NCBI GenBank assembly: GCA_032622095.1
Contig: CP136068.1
Location: 113,287,546 to 113,351,545 of the forward strand
Length of the DNA stretch: 64,000 nucleotides
Reading direction: 5' to 3'
DNA from: Siphonodentalium dalli
Lineage: Eukaryota > Mollusca > Scaphopoda > Gadilida > Siphonodentaliidae
Of this stretch, positions 20,766 through 34,171 are shown piece by piece. The notes under the pieces are model-generated. The model was given only the letters and a program-made list of their open reading frames with translations. It was not told the DNA's origin and searched no databases. The stretch's first letter is position 1; each line of letters starts with the position of its first letter. A program made the translations under genes and the position numbers.

Positions 20766-21849
20766 TGTAACAAGTAGAGGGGGTCGAGTTTATTTGAATA
20801 TAATGGTAGCGTGATTTCTTGACCCCTTAGGTTCTCTGTTAGTGTTGTCTATAATTAATCTGTTATTCTTGATCTGCTTTGGTTATCCGTTGAGATAGGG
20901 TATATCAACTGTACAGAGAGCATACTTGGGAATTTAAGATTTACAAGACAAACTAATCAGTTAAAATGGAATTATTTATTTGTAATCCGGTATACATAAA
21001 TTAGGTAACGAATCTTAAAACCATCAACAGAAAATATAAGTATATTTATCGTATATATCAATTATGATCTAATTAGTGGGAGCCTTTCAGACGGTTCAAA
21101 TAGTGAATTCACCCGGCGATTACATTACTATATTATTCTATTGTTTGTGACTGCCTTTCAATGATTCTGTATGTACCTTTCTGTCCTTCTAATTCTGTAA
21201 TTATTGTAAACCAAGCTCTCTTATCGTATCTCTTAATTCTTTTATCTCTTCTATTCTATAGATACTAACTCATACATCTCCTCCAAATATGACCTTCAAA
21301 ACAAATCAACTAATCAACCCAATACCAACTCAAATATCTCCTCCAAATATCACCTTCAAAACAAACCAACTAATCAACACAATCAAACTCCCCAAACAAA
21401 CCGGAAACCCCGCCTTTAATAGTAAGGGCCCCCGCTAAAATCCCTCACCGATAGGCTCCCGGTAAAGGTTCCCACTAAAAGCTCCCACCAGAAGGCCCCC
21501 GATAAAGGTTCCCACTGGCGATGAGCGCGTGGGGACCGTTTGAAATACGCGGTCTTAATGACCTTGAGTACATGCTCCCGTTAAAACAACTTCCGGTTTA
21601 CTGCCGGTATGAAAATGAAAGTTGTAATAATGTCACATTTCTCTGAAGAAGCTGGCAGAGATAGCATAACATTAGAAAGAGACAATGCTAGGCATAAATA
21701 AATAGTAAGTTTATGAATGTTTCCGAGAAAGTAAGTTCACACTAAAACAATGCCAAAAGACTAAACTGTAAAACGGAATCGATAAACGACTCTCGGAGTA
21801 AAACTGTGTGAACTTTACGTAAAGATAAATAAATTGTAGCTACGCTACA
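20766..21849 (-). repeat. 5' LTR of the Ty3/gypsy element (about 1.08 kb)
   Basis: Begins TGTAAC and ends CTACA, that is TG...CA ends. The right end matches the remnant at 12471-12591. It contains an internal tandem repeat of about 50 bp (CTCCTCCAAATATGACCTTC at about 21277, CTCCTCCAAATATCACCTTC at 21337) and another run of CCCACTAAAAG-type repeats (21425-21530). The flank beyond 21849 belongs to an older repeat, but no target duplication can be checked because the left LTR is truncated. Confidence 0.75.
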
Positions 21850-22075
21850 ATTGCATGGTTAATCGGATTGTTAGGCGTGGCTAACGGGCTATTGTGTTGA
21901 ATCTCGGCCAGCGCACGTGGTCATCACAAGCTCGATATGGCGCATTTCCAGTTAATTGCATTATGTGGGGTCAATTGTGCTCTAAGTCGGTCAGCGCACT
22001 TGAATAGTTTTTTACCAGAATAAATCTCGTCTTCGACTCGATTGATTCTTGTAAAGAACTATTCTTGTGCTCTAA
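21850..22075 (-). repeat. Partial copy of the TTAGAGCACAAT MITE
   Basis: Reverse-oriented homologue of 53571-53810. Shared blocks include GTTAGGCGTGGCTAAC-like, GGCCAGCGCACG, ATTGCATTATGTGGG and CTTCGACTCGATTGATTCT; it ends TGTGCTCTAA. The Ty3/gypsy LTR abuts its broken end, so the retroelement probably landed inside it. Confidence 0.75.
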
Positions 22076-22260
22076 CCACAATTCATAATTTAATCATTGA
22101 GAATTTCGGGTAATTGGTCATTATTTTAATGGTTCGTTGAAATTATGCTTAGTGTGGCGATCAGCAGGCAATACTGAAGATTTGGTTAGAATAAGCGACT
22201 AGCGGATTTCAGGGTCGATTCATTTAATAATTGACTCGACATCGATTAGTCGACTAACCG

Positions 22261-24575
22261 TTTCAACACTACTTAAAGCTACACATTTCTCCACATTTTC
22301 CTATTCAAATTTTGTTGTGACATTTCATGACATGGAATATTGAAAGACATTGACTTGTTTGGTTGTTTACTTTTGACGTAACTAATTACAAGAACCAAGA
22401 GAAGTGCGACGTCGTGTGCCTTTCCATGCGTTTGACTGCCCTAATTGTCGGCATTTCAAAGGAACAGTCACTGTGCGTGACCGCCATTTATGGTCAGGGT
22501 ATTCGTTTGTCTTTTTTCTACGGTATTGACTTTTGCCATGTAGTTAGTTTAAACGACTGAGCTTGTCAGGGCGGATGATAGTATATAAGAAAGCATATTC
22601 AGAACGTTATTTGGTGGTATATTCGCATCCACCGAAGTGATGCATATTGATACATGTGTATATCATGCAGTAATCGTCGATCACAATTAAGTTGTGTCGT
22701 TCTTCGTCGATGTTTGCCGCATGCGACTGACAACGATTTCTTGTGAATTACACATAGGGAATGTCTGCCCTTTGATTCAGTACATTTTAATTGTTATTTT
22801 AATTTGTGGACTTTATTAATCTTTATATCAAATTATGGTATCCCTTGTTGCATATAAATATAAAGATCCCCGATGTATTTTCTCTATTATTCTGTATGGT
22901 GGGATATAATAATTCGTAATATGCTAGCCCCTATTCCCATCGTTTTGCAGGGACGTAGCGATATGGGGGATGTCAGTGGCGATCCAAATATTCAAATGTT
23001 GGAAATTCAAGGGTCTAAACCAGAATTTTTTTAATTTAATGAAAGTTTAGTTATTTCCAAGTTAAAACTATGAATGGTTTAGACGTTTTGTCTGAAATTC
23101 CGACTTTCACCCTCCCAAGTAGAGACCCCCTACTAAGTCACTGAATGGCTGTAAGTAAACTGTAAGATTATTAGTTTTCTTAACGGTTAGCAATACCTAT
23201 CACGAAAATGGAAACGCAACGGTGTGTTAACCTCGTGATTGGCTGCTTCAGTTATGCAGAAATAATTAAATAAATACTATTTAATTAATTACATTGTACA
23301 TTACTGAACAATTTTTCCGTCGGTTATTACTATTTTATTTAGAAATGGGACTGTTATCTGGGCAGTAAGAGCTTTCATAACAGAAAATGATTACAACCTA
23401 TGAAACTCACCACGTGCGACATCGCATGCCTATCCTAATGACGCTTGATCAATATGTCGTCTGAAAAAAATGCATCATTGCCTGACGCATTCATTTAGCA
23501 CCATGTACTGTAGTTTTACGTCATTACTGACATGTGAAAACTGTTCTTCAAAATAAAATTACGAAAGCTCTCTCGCTCTCTGTCTCTGTGTATATATATA
23601 TATATATCTCAATCTCTCGTTCCCATTGTAACAAAAAATCAATTGAGAGCACAATCGCGCCTGTCCAGAATCCAGATATCTATCCAGACGTTATTGAACC
23701 TCCCAATATAGGTACATTGATATTATAGGCACCACCTACTGTTAATATCCTCCCGACGTTATTCAGCGTCCGAATGCAGGTACATGGCTAATAGGCACCA
23801 CACACAGTAAATATCATCATTAGTTGCTGTTCCCGTTTAAATGAGTGGTTACAATGCTTCTGACAACAATGGTTTTCTACGACGAACATAGAAGGTCGCG
23901 CTACCCATGCATCGATATCAGAAGCACGATCACAAATTGTCAGCATCATTATAGAGAGCTATATTGTGTTAGCTCCCATAACTAATAGACCAACATCGGT
24001 CCAATCCCCAGGTCGTGGCAGTTCTCATTAAAGGCACGTGTGGCCTTAGTAGTCGAAAATATTCATATTTGTTCCAATCGCCGTAAACAGAAAAACATTA
24101 AAACGCAAACAGTTTCGTTCATATATACCATGACCATCGCGTAAACAGCATGTTATCATAAAGACCTACTATATTTTACCTAAGCAAGAGCCTGGTTGTG
24201 TTACAGAAGACAGCACAATGCTACTGGCTAATCACACACAAATGGCATAAACGCTCTTTATTAGTTCCATATCAGGAATTCACCAACAAAGAACGCTCTT
24301 TATGTTTACCATCATAATATAAACAAACACCAGAAAAGTAACTTTTTGTGCTTTTGTTTACATAACAATGGTCAAATATATGACAATAACATACTGTTTA
24401 TGCGATATTTCTTATTTGTATACGGACAAAGTCTGTCTACATTTTGATGTTCTTTCTGTTTGTGGTGGTTTTTGACGGGTGGAAATATTTTCACAGGATA
24501 CCCACCGCCAAGGCCAACCGTACCTTTAATATAATGAGGTCACTTATTCAGATATACATGTTCATGGCAGTTGTT
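22261..24575 (+). repeat. Tandem triplication, copy 1 (1817-bp unit plus MITE)
   Basis: First of three head-to-tail copies of a unit beginning TTTCAACACTACTTAAAGC. The extra 498 bp relative to the other copies is exactly the TTAA MITE at 24028-24529 with one target duplication. The unit contains two frames (64-65 codons) that recur unchanged in all copies, and a (TA)n microsatellite. Neither frame resembles a known protein. Confidence 0.95.
24028..24529 (+). mobile_element. TTAA MITE family 1, copy 2 (with in-window empty sites)
   Basis: Flanked by TTAA at 24028-24031 and 24526-24529. The same position in the other two unit copies (26343 and 28160) reads CTCATTAATATAATGAGG with a single TTAA. 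This proves that the insertion is precise and that TTAA is the target duplication. Confidence 0.95.
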
Positions 24576-26392
24576 TTTCAACACTACTTAAAGCTACACA
24601 TTTCTCCACATTTTCCTATTCAAATTTTGTTGTGACATTTCATGACATGGAATATTGAAAGACATTGACTTGTTTGGTTGTTTACTTTTGACGTAACTAA
24701 TTACAAGAACCAAGAGAAGTGCGACGTCGTGTGCCTTTCCATGCGTTTGACTGCCCTAATTGTCGGCATTTCAAAGGAACAGTCACTGTGCGTGACCGCC
24801 ATTTATGGTCAGGGTATTCGTTTGTCTTTTTTCTACGGTATTGACTTTTGCCATGTAGTTAGTTTAAACGACTGAGCTTGTCAGGGCGGATGATAGTATA
24901 TAAGAAAGCATATTCAGAACGTTATTTGGTGGTATATTCGCATCCACCGAAGTGATGCATATTGATACATGTGTATATCATGCAGTAATCGTCGATCACA
25001 ATTAAGTTGTGTCGTTCTTCGTCGATGTTTGCCGCATGCGACTGACAACGATTTCTTGTGAATTACACATAGGGAATGTCTGCCCTTTGATTCAGTACAT
25101 TTTAATTGTTATTTTAATTTGTGGACTTTATTAATCTTTATATCAAATTATGGTATCCCTTGTTGCATATAAATATAAAGATCCCCGATGTATTTTCTCT
25201 ATTATTCTGTATGGTGGGATATAATAATTCGTAATATGCTAGCCCCTATTCCCATCGTTTTGCAGGGACGTAGCGATATGGGGGATGTCAGTGGCGATCC
25301 AAATATTCAAATGTTGGAAATTCAAGGGTCTAAACCAGAATTTTTTTAATTTAATGAAAGTTTAGTTATTTCCAAGTTAAAACTATGAATGGTTTAGACG
25401 TTTTGTCTGAAATTCCGACTTTCACCCTCCCAAGTAGAGACCCCCTACTAAGTCACTGAATGGCTGTAAGTAAACTGTAAGATTATTAGTTTTCTTAACG
25501 GTTAGCAATACCTATCACGAAAATGGAAACGCAACGGTGTGTTAACCTCGTGATTGGCTGCTTCAGTTATGCAGAAATAATTAAATAAATACTATTTAAT
25601 TAATTACATTGTACATTACTGAACAATTTTTCCGTCGGTTATTACTATTTTATTTAGAAATGGGACTGTTATCTGGGCAGTAAGAGCTTTCATAACAGAA
25701 AATGATTACAACCTATGAAACTCACCACGTGCGACATCGCATGCCTATCCTAATGACGCTTGATCAATATGTCGTCTGAAAAAAATGCATCATTGCCTGA
25801 CGCATTCATTTAGCACCATGTACTGTAGTTTTACGTCATTACTGACATGTGAAAACTGTTCTTCAAAATAAAATTACGAAAGCTCTCTCGCTCTCTGTCT
25901 CTGTGTATATATATATATATATCTCAATCTCTCGTTCCCATTGTAACAAAAAATCAATTGAGAGCACAATCGCGCCTGTCCAGAATCCAGATATCTATCC
26001 AGACGTTATTGAACCTCCCAATATAGGTACATTGATATTATAGGCACCACCTACTGTTAATATCCTCCCGACGTTATTCAGCGTCCGAATGCAGGTACAT
26101 GGCTAATAGGCACCACACACAGTAAATATCATCATTAGTTGCTGTTCCCGTTTAAATGAGTGGTTACAATGCTTCTGACAACAATGGTTTTCTACGACGA
26201 ACATAGAAGGTCGCGCTACCCATGCATCGATATCAGAAGCACGATCACAAATTGTCAGCATCATTATAGAGAGCTATATTGTGTTAGCTCCCATAACTAA
26301 TAGACCAACATCGGTCCAATCCCCAGGTCGTGGCAGTTCTCATTAATATAATGAGGTCACTTATTCAGATATACATGTTCATGGCAGTTGTT
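24576..26392 (+). repeat. Tandem triplication, copy 2 (1817 bp, no MITE)
   Basis: Essentially identical to the other two copies along its length by direct reading; offset 2315 from copy 1 and 1817 from copy 3. Confidence 0.95.
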
Positions 26393-28209
26393 TTTCAACA
26401 CTACTTAAAGCTACACATTTCTCCACATTTTCCTATTCAAATTTTGTTGTGACATTTCATGACATGGAATATTGAAAGACATTGACTTGTTTGGTTGTTT
26501 ACTTTTGACGTAACTAATTACAAGAACCAAGAGAAGTGCGACGTCGTGTGCCTTTCCATGCGTTTGACTGCCCTAATTGTCGGCATTTCAAAGGAACAGT
26601 CACTGTGCGTGACCGCCATTTATGGTCAGGGTATTCGTTTGTCTTTTTTCTACGGTATTGACTTTTGCCATGTAGTTAGTTTAAACGACTGAGCTTGTCA
26701 GGGCGGATGATAGTATATAAGAAAGCATATTCAGAACGTTATTTGGTGGTATATTCGCATCCACCGAAGTGATGCATATTGATACATGTGTATATCATGC
26801 AGTAATCGTCGATCACAATTAAGTTGTGTCGTTCTTCGTCGATGTTTGCCGCATGCGACTGACAACGATTTCTTGTGAATTACACATAGGGAATGTCTGC
26901 CCTTTGATTCAGTACATTTTAATTGTTATTTTAATTTGTGGACTTTATTAATCTTTATATCAAATTATGGTATCCCTTGTTGCATATAAATATAAAGATC
27001 CCCGATGTATTTTCTCTATTATTCTGTATGGTGGGATATAATAATTCGTAATATGCTAGCCCCTATTCCCATCGTTTTGCAGGGACGTAGCGATATGGGG
27101 GATGTCAGTGGCGATCCAAATATTCAAATGTTGGAAATTCAAGGGTCTAAACCAGAATTTTTTTAATTTAATGAAAGTTTAGTTATTTCCAAGTTAAAAC
27201 TATGAATGGTTTAGACGTTTTGTCTGAAATTCCGACTTTCACCCTCCCAAGTAGAGACCCCCTACTAAGTCACTGAATGGCTGTAAGTAAACTGTAAGAT
27301 TATTAGTTTTCTTAACGGTTAGCAATACCTATCACGAAAATGGAAACGCAACGGTGTGTTAACCTCGTGATTGGCTGCTTCAGTTATGCAGAAATAATTA
27401 AATAAATACTATTTAATTAATTACATTGTACATTACTGAACAATTTTTCCGTCGGTTATTACTATTTTATTTAGAAATGGGACTGTTATCTGGGCAGTAA
27501 GAGCTTTCATAACAGAAAATGATTACAACCTATGAAACTCACCACGTGCGACATCGCATGCCTATCCTAATGACGCTTGATCAATATGTCGTCTGAAAAA
27601 AATGCATCATTGCCTGACGCATTCATTTAGCACCATGTACTGTAGTTTTACGTCATTACTGACATGTGAAAACTGTTCTTCAAAATAAAATTACGAAAGC
27701 TCTCTCGCTCTCTGTCTCTGTGTATATATATATATATATCTCAATCTCTCGTTCCCATTGTAACAAAAAATCAATTGAGAGCACAATCGCGCCTGTCCAG
27801 AATCCAGATATCTATCCAGACGTTATTGAACCTCCCAATATAGGTACATTGATATTATAGGCACCACCTACTGTTAATATCCTCCCGACGTTATTCAGCG
27901 TCCGAATGCAGGTACATGGCTAATAGGCACCACACACAGTAAATATCATCATTAGTTGCTGTTCCCGTTTAAATGAGTGGTTACAATGCTTCTGACAACA
28001 ATGGTTTTCTACGACGAACATAGAAGGTCGCGCTACCCATGCATCGATATCAGAAGCACGATCACAAATTGTCAGCATCATTATAGAGAGCTATATTGTG
28101 TTAGCTCCCATAACTAAGAGACCAACATCGGTCCAATCCCCAGGTCGTGGCAGTTCTCATTAATATAATGAGGTCACTTATTCAGATATACATGTTCATG
28201 GCAGTTGTT
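26393..28209 (+). repeat. Tandem triplication, copy 3 (1817 bp, no MITE)
   Basis: Same unit; one difference noticed is ACTAAGAGACC (about 28114) against ACTAATAGACC in copies 1 and 2. The sequence after it (CCCCTCAAATGC) is unrelated to the unit start, marking the end of the array. Confidence 0.95.
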
Positions 28210-29065
28210 TTTCCCCTCAAATGCAACATATTTTCCCTGTATCAAATGTGCTGGCTAATATGTGGTGGTCATGTGTATTGGTGCATCAATTCCTTCCAAG
28301 TCTGCCCAACATGAACCGGTGAGTATAGGAGGCAAACCACCAGTGAAGTTCGAGCATTGAAACTGAGTTAATTATTTATATATAAGCCATTTTTTTTAAA
28401 CGTTTGGTTTAAACATTGTTTATTTCCCATCAGATTTATAATTACATGAACAGTTTATACATGAGTTGACAAAAGTAACAGAATGACAGTGATGGATGAT
28501 TTATGAATATAATTGTATCTGATGAGAGGGGAGAACAACAGTAAGCACGTGGCTTTTTATGAATGTCGTCCTCCCGCTGTGTCTTTTGGGCCCTGTAAAA
28601 TATTTCAAATTTGTATATGCGTTTTGTCTTTTAGATTCAGGGCTCGGCAGTAGATAGACATTATAAATCGGTTTGATTCGTGTACTGTGAGTAACAAGGT
28701 ATGATTTGCAGAGAGAGGAGAGAGGGGAGAGATAGAGAGATAAAAAGGGAGAGAGAGAGAGAGAGAGAGAGTAGTGAGTGAAAGGTGCCAGATTGTGATG
28801 TTACGCGCGATTTATTTATTTATTTATTTATGCGGAACGGATTCTTCCCTTTGAGAATACTGAGACTGACCGGCATACTTTGTTTAAAATGTAAGTTTCT
28901 ATATATTATTTATATATATATTTTTTTAAACGTTTGCGCGTACGACTCATAAAATCAAAATGATAACCGTGTCCATACATGTAGCTACTGAGGCCCATGA
29001 AGTTGCTTGACGTATGAATTCCATCCTGTAATAGCGTTATGTTTTGCTGAACGATTGGCAGGATA
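28210..29065. repeat. Simple-sequence-rich spacer
   Basis: Contains a (GA)n tract at about 28735-28772 and a (TTTA)n tract at about 28808-28831, both microsatellites. No gene-like frame. Confidence 0.7.
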
Positions 29066-29783
29066 TTGTATGCACTCTCTCGCGGAGCTTATAAGAGAAC
29101 ATTTGGTGTCACTATAAAGTTCATCAATCATTATGCAATGGTTCACATTGGAACATCCGGTATTGCACTGATTACGAATCGATTCGACAAGTTCAATGTT
29201 CCGGAGACAATGCTCCACTCACACACTATATCTCAGGAAGTCCACGTTGTACGTGCGGCAACCAGTTACATCTGTATGTGTCCCCACTACCAGTCAGAAC
29301 GAACGGAGATGTTTCACCTTCTACACAGAGAAGGAATTAAATTAACACATTTGAAGAATATACTTGTTGGCATCCCGAATACTCCTAACAAACACAATGT
29401 GAAACTGTTCAAAATAGTCCAACATTTTATCGCGGAGAATAATCGTTTCCAGTAAAAATTTACGATAATAAATTAGTTTATCAATTAACACATATGTTTT
29501 TTGTTTTCGCCTCATGTAGCATAGCATGCACACTCGGCGTTGGCACCCCCCCCCCCCCCCCACCAATCATTATCATTCTCACCCTTCCTCAATAACTGTT
29601 ACAATCTTCCATCATCTTCTTTCCCATTCACCACATGCAGCTGTAAATAAGTTACTTATTGTGCCACTTTATTAAACAAATTGTTTGTACCAATGTATAC
29701 CGGAGAGGGGCTCATTAAGTTTTGTAACTTGTGCCCCAATCCATTTTGTATTATACTACAAATAAAATATGTTTTAAAAAAAA
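29066..29783 (+). pseudogene. 3' end of a LINE (non-LTR retrotransposon) with poly-A tail
   Basis: A frame ending at 29455 carries CPHYQSERTEMFHLL, then LKNILVGIPN and KLFKIVQHFIAENNRF. The C-x3-Y-x3-R ... L ... FI..[TN].RF layout is the C-terminal segment of many LINE ORF2 proteins. It is followed by about 300 bp of 3'UTR (with a C14 run at 29549), an AATAAA at 29762 and A8 at 29776-29783, as expected of a 5'-truncated LINE insertion. The catalytic RT core is missing. Alternative: an unrelated host terminal exon. Confidence 0.6.
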
Positions 29784-30052
29784 GAATCACACCCTGGTAG
29801 TTATTAAGTTGGGCTTGATCCGCGTGTTTCCAGTTTAAAATGATCTACGCAAGTGTAAAAGTAACGCCGAGATGCTGAAATCCGACAAGCTAACTTCTGA
29901 CTTAAATTATAATAATTTCACTGACTTTTGGCGGAAGGTCGTTTCAGGGAAAAACTGCGGTAATGTGGTGTCACCGTTTCAAATCCTTACTTGATTGGCA
30001 CACGAACAAAACTACGGTCAACATAATTTCAGATGTCAGAGAAGTTAAACGC
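29784..30052. other. Intron 1 sequence, nothing recognised
   Basis: Short unique spacer between the LINE tail and the next element. Confidence 0.4.
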
Positions 30053-30055
30053 ACC

Positions 30056-31865
30056 GGCCCGATTCGTCATCTCAGGTTTAAACCTGGTCTACGTAAACCT
30101 CTAGGTTTAAACCGCCGTGAGTCAGCAAAATCCGTGGTTTAAACCCGCGACCGCAGGTCTAAGTGACGCATTCGTCATCTCTGGTTTAAACCTGGTCCAG
30201 CCAGACTAGTGGTTTAGCAGTAGTGTCTCTGTATCGTCGAGAAAATTAATCGTACTTTCCTAATGCGGACCGCCTCGTTTTATTGATTGCACAAATCAAT
30301 AATTTCGACAGCGACCTTATTTTGATTGGAAATTTATAAACGAGAAGCACTCACACCTATAAAGCGTGTGTGGATAAGTTTTTGTCAATTTCGATGTTTT
30401 ATTTGCGTTTTATAAGCTTAAACCGACAACTAAACCATCTAATTAGGTGGTCCAGCTAAACCTGCTTTCTCGAGGCTAAACTTGAGATGACGAATCCGTC
30501 TTTTCTTCATCGCGGTTTAGAATTGTCAGACAATCAATCAAAGGGTGGAGCTGTAAATTATCTCGAGTGAGGGCGTGTCCAAGTGGCGGTCGCTGACTGG
30601 TGTTATCATGTCACAGTTGATTCATTCCCATGCGAGCTTTGCTCAGATATTGACACGTTCCTTCAGTATGATTTTACAACTATCTTGTGTTTTTTTTTTG
30701 GCTTGTGGCAATCACAAATACTGGTGTTTCTACGAATTCATTTGAATGGTTCAACGTTTTAATTTTGCACCAAAACCATGCTACTGCATGACCATATATG
30801 CTATACACATAGTTTGCAATCGTAAACTTATATTGCTATATGAGTCAAATTTGATAACTTATTTTTATGTATATCATGCCACAAAGCTCTACTCTGGCTC
30901 CGCTCATAAATTTCCATAATATTCCACCAGTTCAAAACCTGGGAACTTTTGGATTTTCTGCATGATGGAAAATATTTTACATTGAAAAAAAGCAACGCAT
31001 GTAATATATTTCTTTATTAAATGCTGTGCCTCTATATGGTTGCCCACTTTAAACAGTTCAGATGCCGCTTCTGCATGGTGTGTACTCATAAGCAAATTGC
31101 TTTTACTTAACTGACCTCTTGGTCCAGGATTGACACGATTATGGAGCCTTTATTCATGCAGCGTCAGAGGGTCCTGTGGCCCCTTCGTGCGACAGGAACC
31201 TGCGTCACATTTGCGCACATTTTGATCATTTGATCATTTTTTTTAATTATATTGAAAAAAACAAATATTAATATAAATTTTAAATATTGTGTCTTGTTAG
31301 ATACAACTCCTTGCTCAATTTAACAACATACTTTTTTCATTTTATTTCAAATTAAATTATTCTTATTTTTAAATCATTTTTAGAACAGTTGCAAACAAAC
31401 TAACGGACAAACATATATACAGCTTCTATATCCTTTAATATATACATGTAGATACACCATATTTTGTCTTTGCGGGTAAAGCATCTTGTAGAAAATCAAT
31501 CACAAACAAAGTGATAAACAGCGCGTGAAACTCGTGTTGAGAAACATGCCCTTTGTCAAATTGATTTAAACCCACAAAGAGATCGGATTAATGGTCCATG
31601 AGCGATACTCATTTCTCAATGAATAAATCGTGCACGCGTTCGCGATGATTTATGACATGTCAATAACCATTACATCGGCTTGTCTTTTGGTCCGATAGGT
31701 AAGAGGGTAGTTTGACTGTATGCTCATATCACTAAATCGAGTTGTCAATTAGTTGGTAACTGAATGACAAAAACGCCCCCTTAGACCCGATTTGGCTGGA
31801 CCGCCAATGTAGGTATAAACCAGGTTTAAACTCGGAGGTTTAAACCGGAGATGACGAATCCGGCC
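30056..31865 (+). mobile_element. Non-autonomous TIR element with GGTTTAAACC-rich ends, copy A
   Basis: Left end GGCCCGATTCGTCATCTCAG; right end (reverse complement) GGCCGGATTCGTCATCTCCG. Both are followed by repeated GGTTTAAACC(T)GG words. A 3-bp ACC repeat flanks it (30053-30055, 31866-31868). Internal copies of the GATTCGTCATCTC motif at about 30166 and its reverse at about 30490 suggest a smaller nested or ancestral element of about 450 bp. No coding region. Its tandem relative is at 32178-34791. Confidence 0.75.
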
Positions 31866-31868
31866 ACC

Positions 31869-32177
31869 GAGTCTCTACGCGTCTCACAAACTGACTTGAT
31901 AGATGCAGTCGACTTAAAATTTGCCGACTATTATATAACTACATCGTTGCAATATCTGTTTAATTCGATTATTATCCATGGACATCGACCTATGAACATG
32001 CTTCGTGTAACTTTAGCTGACAAACCAATCGCTTTACCTGTGTATTATACAAGGTTCTGGAACTGATTCTCAATGTAAGGATCAATTACAAATTACTGAT
32101 AACCAACCAGTTTGGCTTTAAGAAGAAAATGTCTGCGAATTATTGTGTGTTCGCATTGAAGGGGTGTATCGGGCTCT
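31869..32177. other. Spacer between the two TIR elements
   Basis: A 71-codon frame (31851-32066) overlaps the element end; residues LFNSIIIHGHRPMNMLRVTL and downstream FGFKKKMSANYCVFAL around 32110 (another frame) are reminiscent of a LINE RT fragment, weakly. Confidence 0.3.
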
Positions 32178-32659
32178 GGCCCGATTCGTCATCTCAGGTT
32201 TAGACCTGGTCTACGAGTCAGCAAAATCCGTGGCTTAAACCCGCGACCGCAGGTCTAAGTGATGCATTCCAGCCAGACCAGTGGTTTAGCGTAGTGTCTC
32301 CGTATCGTCGAGATAATTAATCGTACTTTCATAATGCGGACCGCCTCGTTTTATTGATTGCGAAAATCAATAATTACGACAACGACCATATTTTTATTGG
32401 AAATTTATAGGCGAGAAGCACTCGCATCAATGAAGCGTGTGGGGATAAGTTTTTGTCAATTTCGATATTTTGTTTGCGTTTTATATTTATAAGCTTAAAC
32501 GGCAACTAAACCATCTAATTCGGCGGTCTAGCTAAACCAGCTTTACCCAGGCTAAATTTGAGACGACGAATCCGTCTTTTTTTCATCGCGGTTTAGAATT
32601 GTCAAACAATCAATCAAAGGGTAGAGCTGTAAATTATCTCGAGTGAGGTCGTGTCTAAG

Positions 32660-34171
32660 GGGGTGTTTATACATTACCCGGCGAAGGTCGCATTCGCTTT
32701 AGCCGGCAGCGATAACAATAGAGTGTTTATACTTCGCCGGATAAGAATTACGGCTATCCGGATACTCAGCTATACGGTTTTCAACTTTTGGATAAAATGA
32801 TTTAGTACAAGCACCTGAGTGTCGTATGGATTCTAATTCGCTCTGCGGTTAAGTTAGATGTTTATCTGGGGTCATGCCGTCATGGGTGATTTCCTTTCAA
32901 CAATTAACTCGAACAATATTATTGTGCAATCGCTGATAGACCAGCCCGCTTTTCACCTGTGTATATATTGGTCAGTGTGCCAGTTTGATTGTCTCTAATC
33001 AGCTGTCAGGTCGGTGGTCACGCACCTTGGTTATAAGCTATTATTATAAATACTAACCGATGATGGTACACGTTCTCTGCATGTGCATGGTACATTTGTT
33101 GCGCATTCGAGGGGATTAATTCATGTACATGTATGTCCATATATATATATGGAAGAAATGGGATGGCACGTTTCTGTGGATTCAAACTTAATGGACAATT
33201 AGTTCAATAATCTAAATCTGAGTGCGCCGTGGACATATTTACGCAGGGACGAGTCTAGAGGGTCTGATTTGGAGGTGTGGGACTGTTCATCTTTGGAATT
33301 TATCGACCGACCGTGGTTATGGCCAGGTGTGAGAATTGTTTTTAATCTGAACCCTGAAAATAGCAAAATCCTAGCATCCAGCCTTAAGATTTCCAATTGT
33401 TGGACATTTTCCAAACTTGACGCACCTCTAATAAGGTTGGATCATTTCCAACTGATGGTCATTTCAGTCCAACAATTTGGTAAAAAAGTAATCAAATGTT
33501 GCCTAAAGAAATCACCAATAACAAATTGTTGAAAATAAAACTACGAGAACAATTTCAACATATTGCTGATGTCAAATGTCCAACTATTGCCGTGTCAGGT
33601 ATGACATGGTGAACGCCCGAGTAAAATGAAAAACATATTTTATTGTATAATGTGAAACGGAAAATGTGTCACATTTGATTCGCGATGTTGAAATTTATAT
33701 ATATAATATAAAATCCAATCCGAATGATTAGACACCAATTTGTAGATGTATGCGACGAAAAGATCTCAAAACTGACAATGGCCATGCCTTTGGTGCGACA
33801 CTCACTTCACAGGCTGTATGTGAACCCAAACAAACCATTAACAATGTTTTTTAAATATCTATAAAATTACCAATAGCAATACCTGAAAGTTTGAGTTGGA
33901 TATTAATAATTTCGGCATTTCCATTTCTAAAAAGTTTCATTTCACTATACTGCCCAACCATATCTCTAACAGGAAGCGGCTAGATGTTTACAGGTGTACA
34001 GCAATATCATATTGCAGTTCAGTGAGAACTATAACGGAAACTATTAACAAGTAAAGGAGACACATGAATATATGCGTATCTTCGCCGGCGATGTGTAAAC
34101 ACTCTGCCCAACCTTCGCCGGCTAACGGGTTCGCCGGGTAACGGCTTCACCGGCTATGTGTAAACGTCACC
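32660..34171. mobile_element. TAA-flanked TIR element (PIF/Harbinger-like) nested in copy B
   Basis: 1512 bp flanked by direct TAAG (32656-32659 and 34172-34175). Copy A has the uninserted site (GTGTCCAAGTGGCGG at about 30582). Ends are weakly inverted (left GGGGTGTTTATACAT; right, reversed, GGTGACGTTTACACAT), and both subterminal regions repeat CGCCGG words (ACCCGGCGAAGG, CTTCGCCGGCTAACGGG). A 3-bp TAA target is typical of PIF/Harbinger; that assignment is inferred. It contains the 33395-33605 repeat. Confidence 0.75.
33395..33605 (-). repeat. Inverse copy of the 11320-11515 repeat
   Basis: See 11320-11515; shared CTACGAGAACAATTTCAACA block and flanks. It lies within the 1.5-kb TAA-flanked element. 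Confidence 0.7.

Noticed and set aside
22363-27860. Small frames repeated three times (64 and 65 codons)
   Set aside because: The 1817-bp units are nearly identical throughout, including non-coding parts, so frame conservation says nothing about function.
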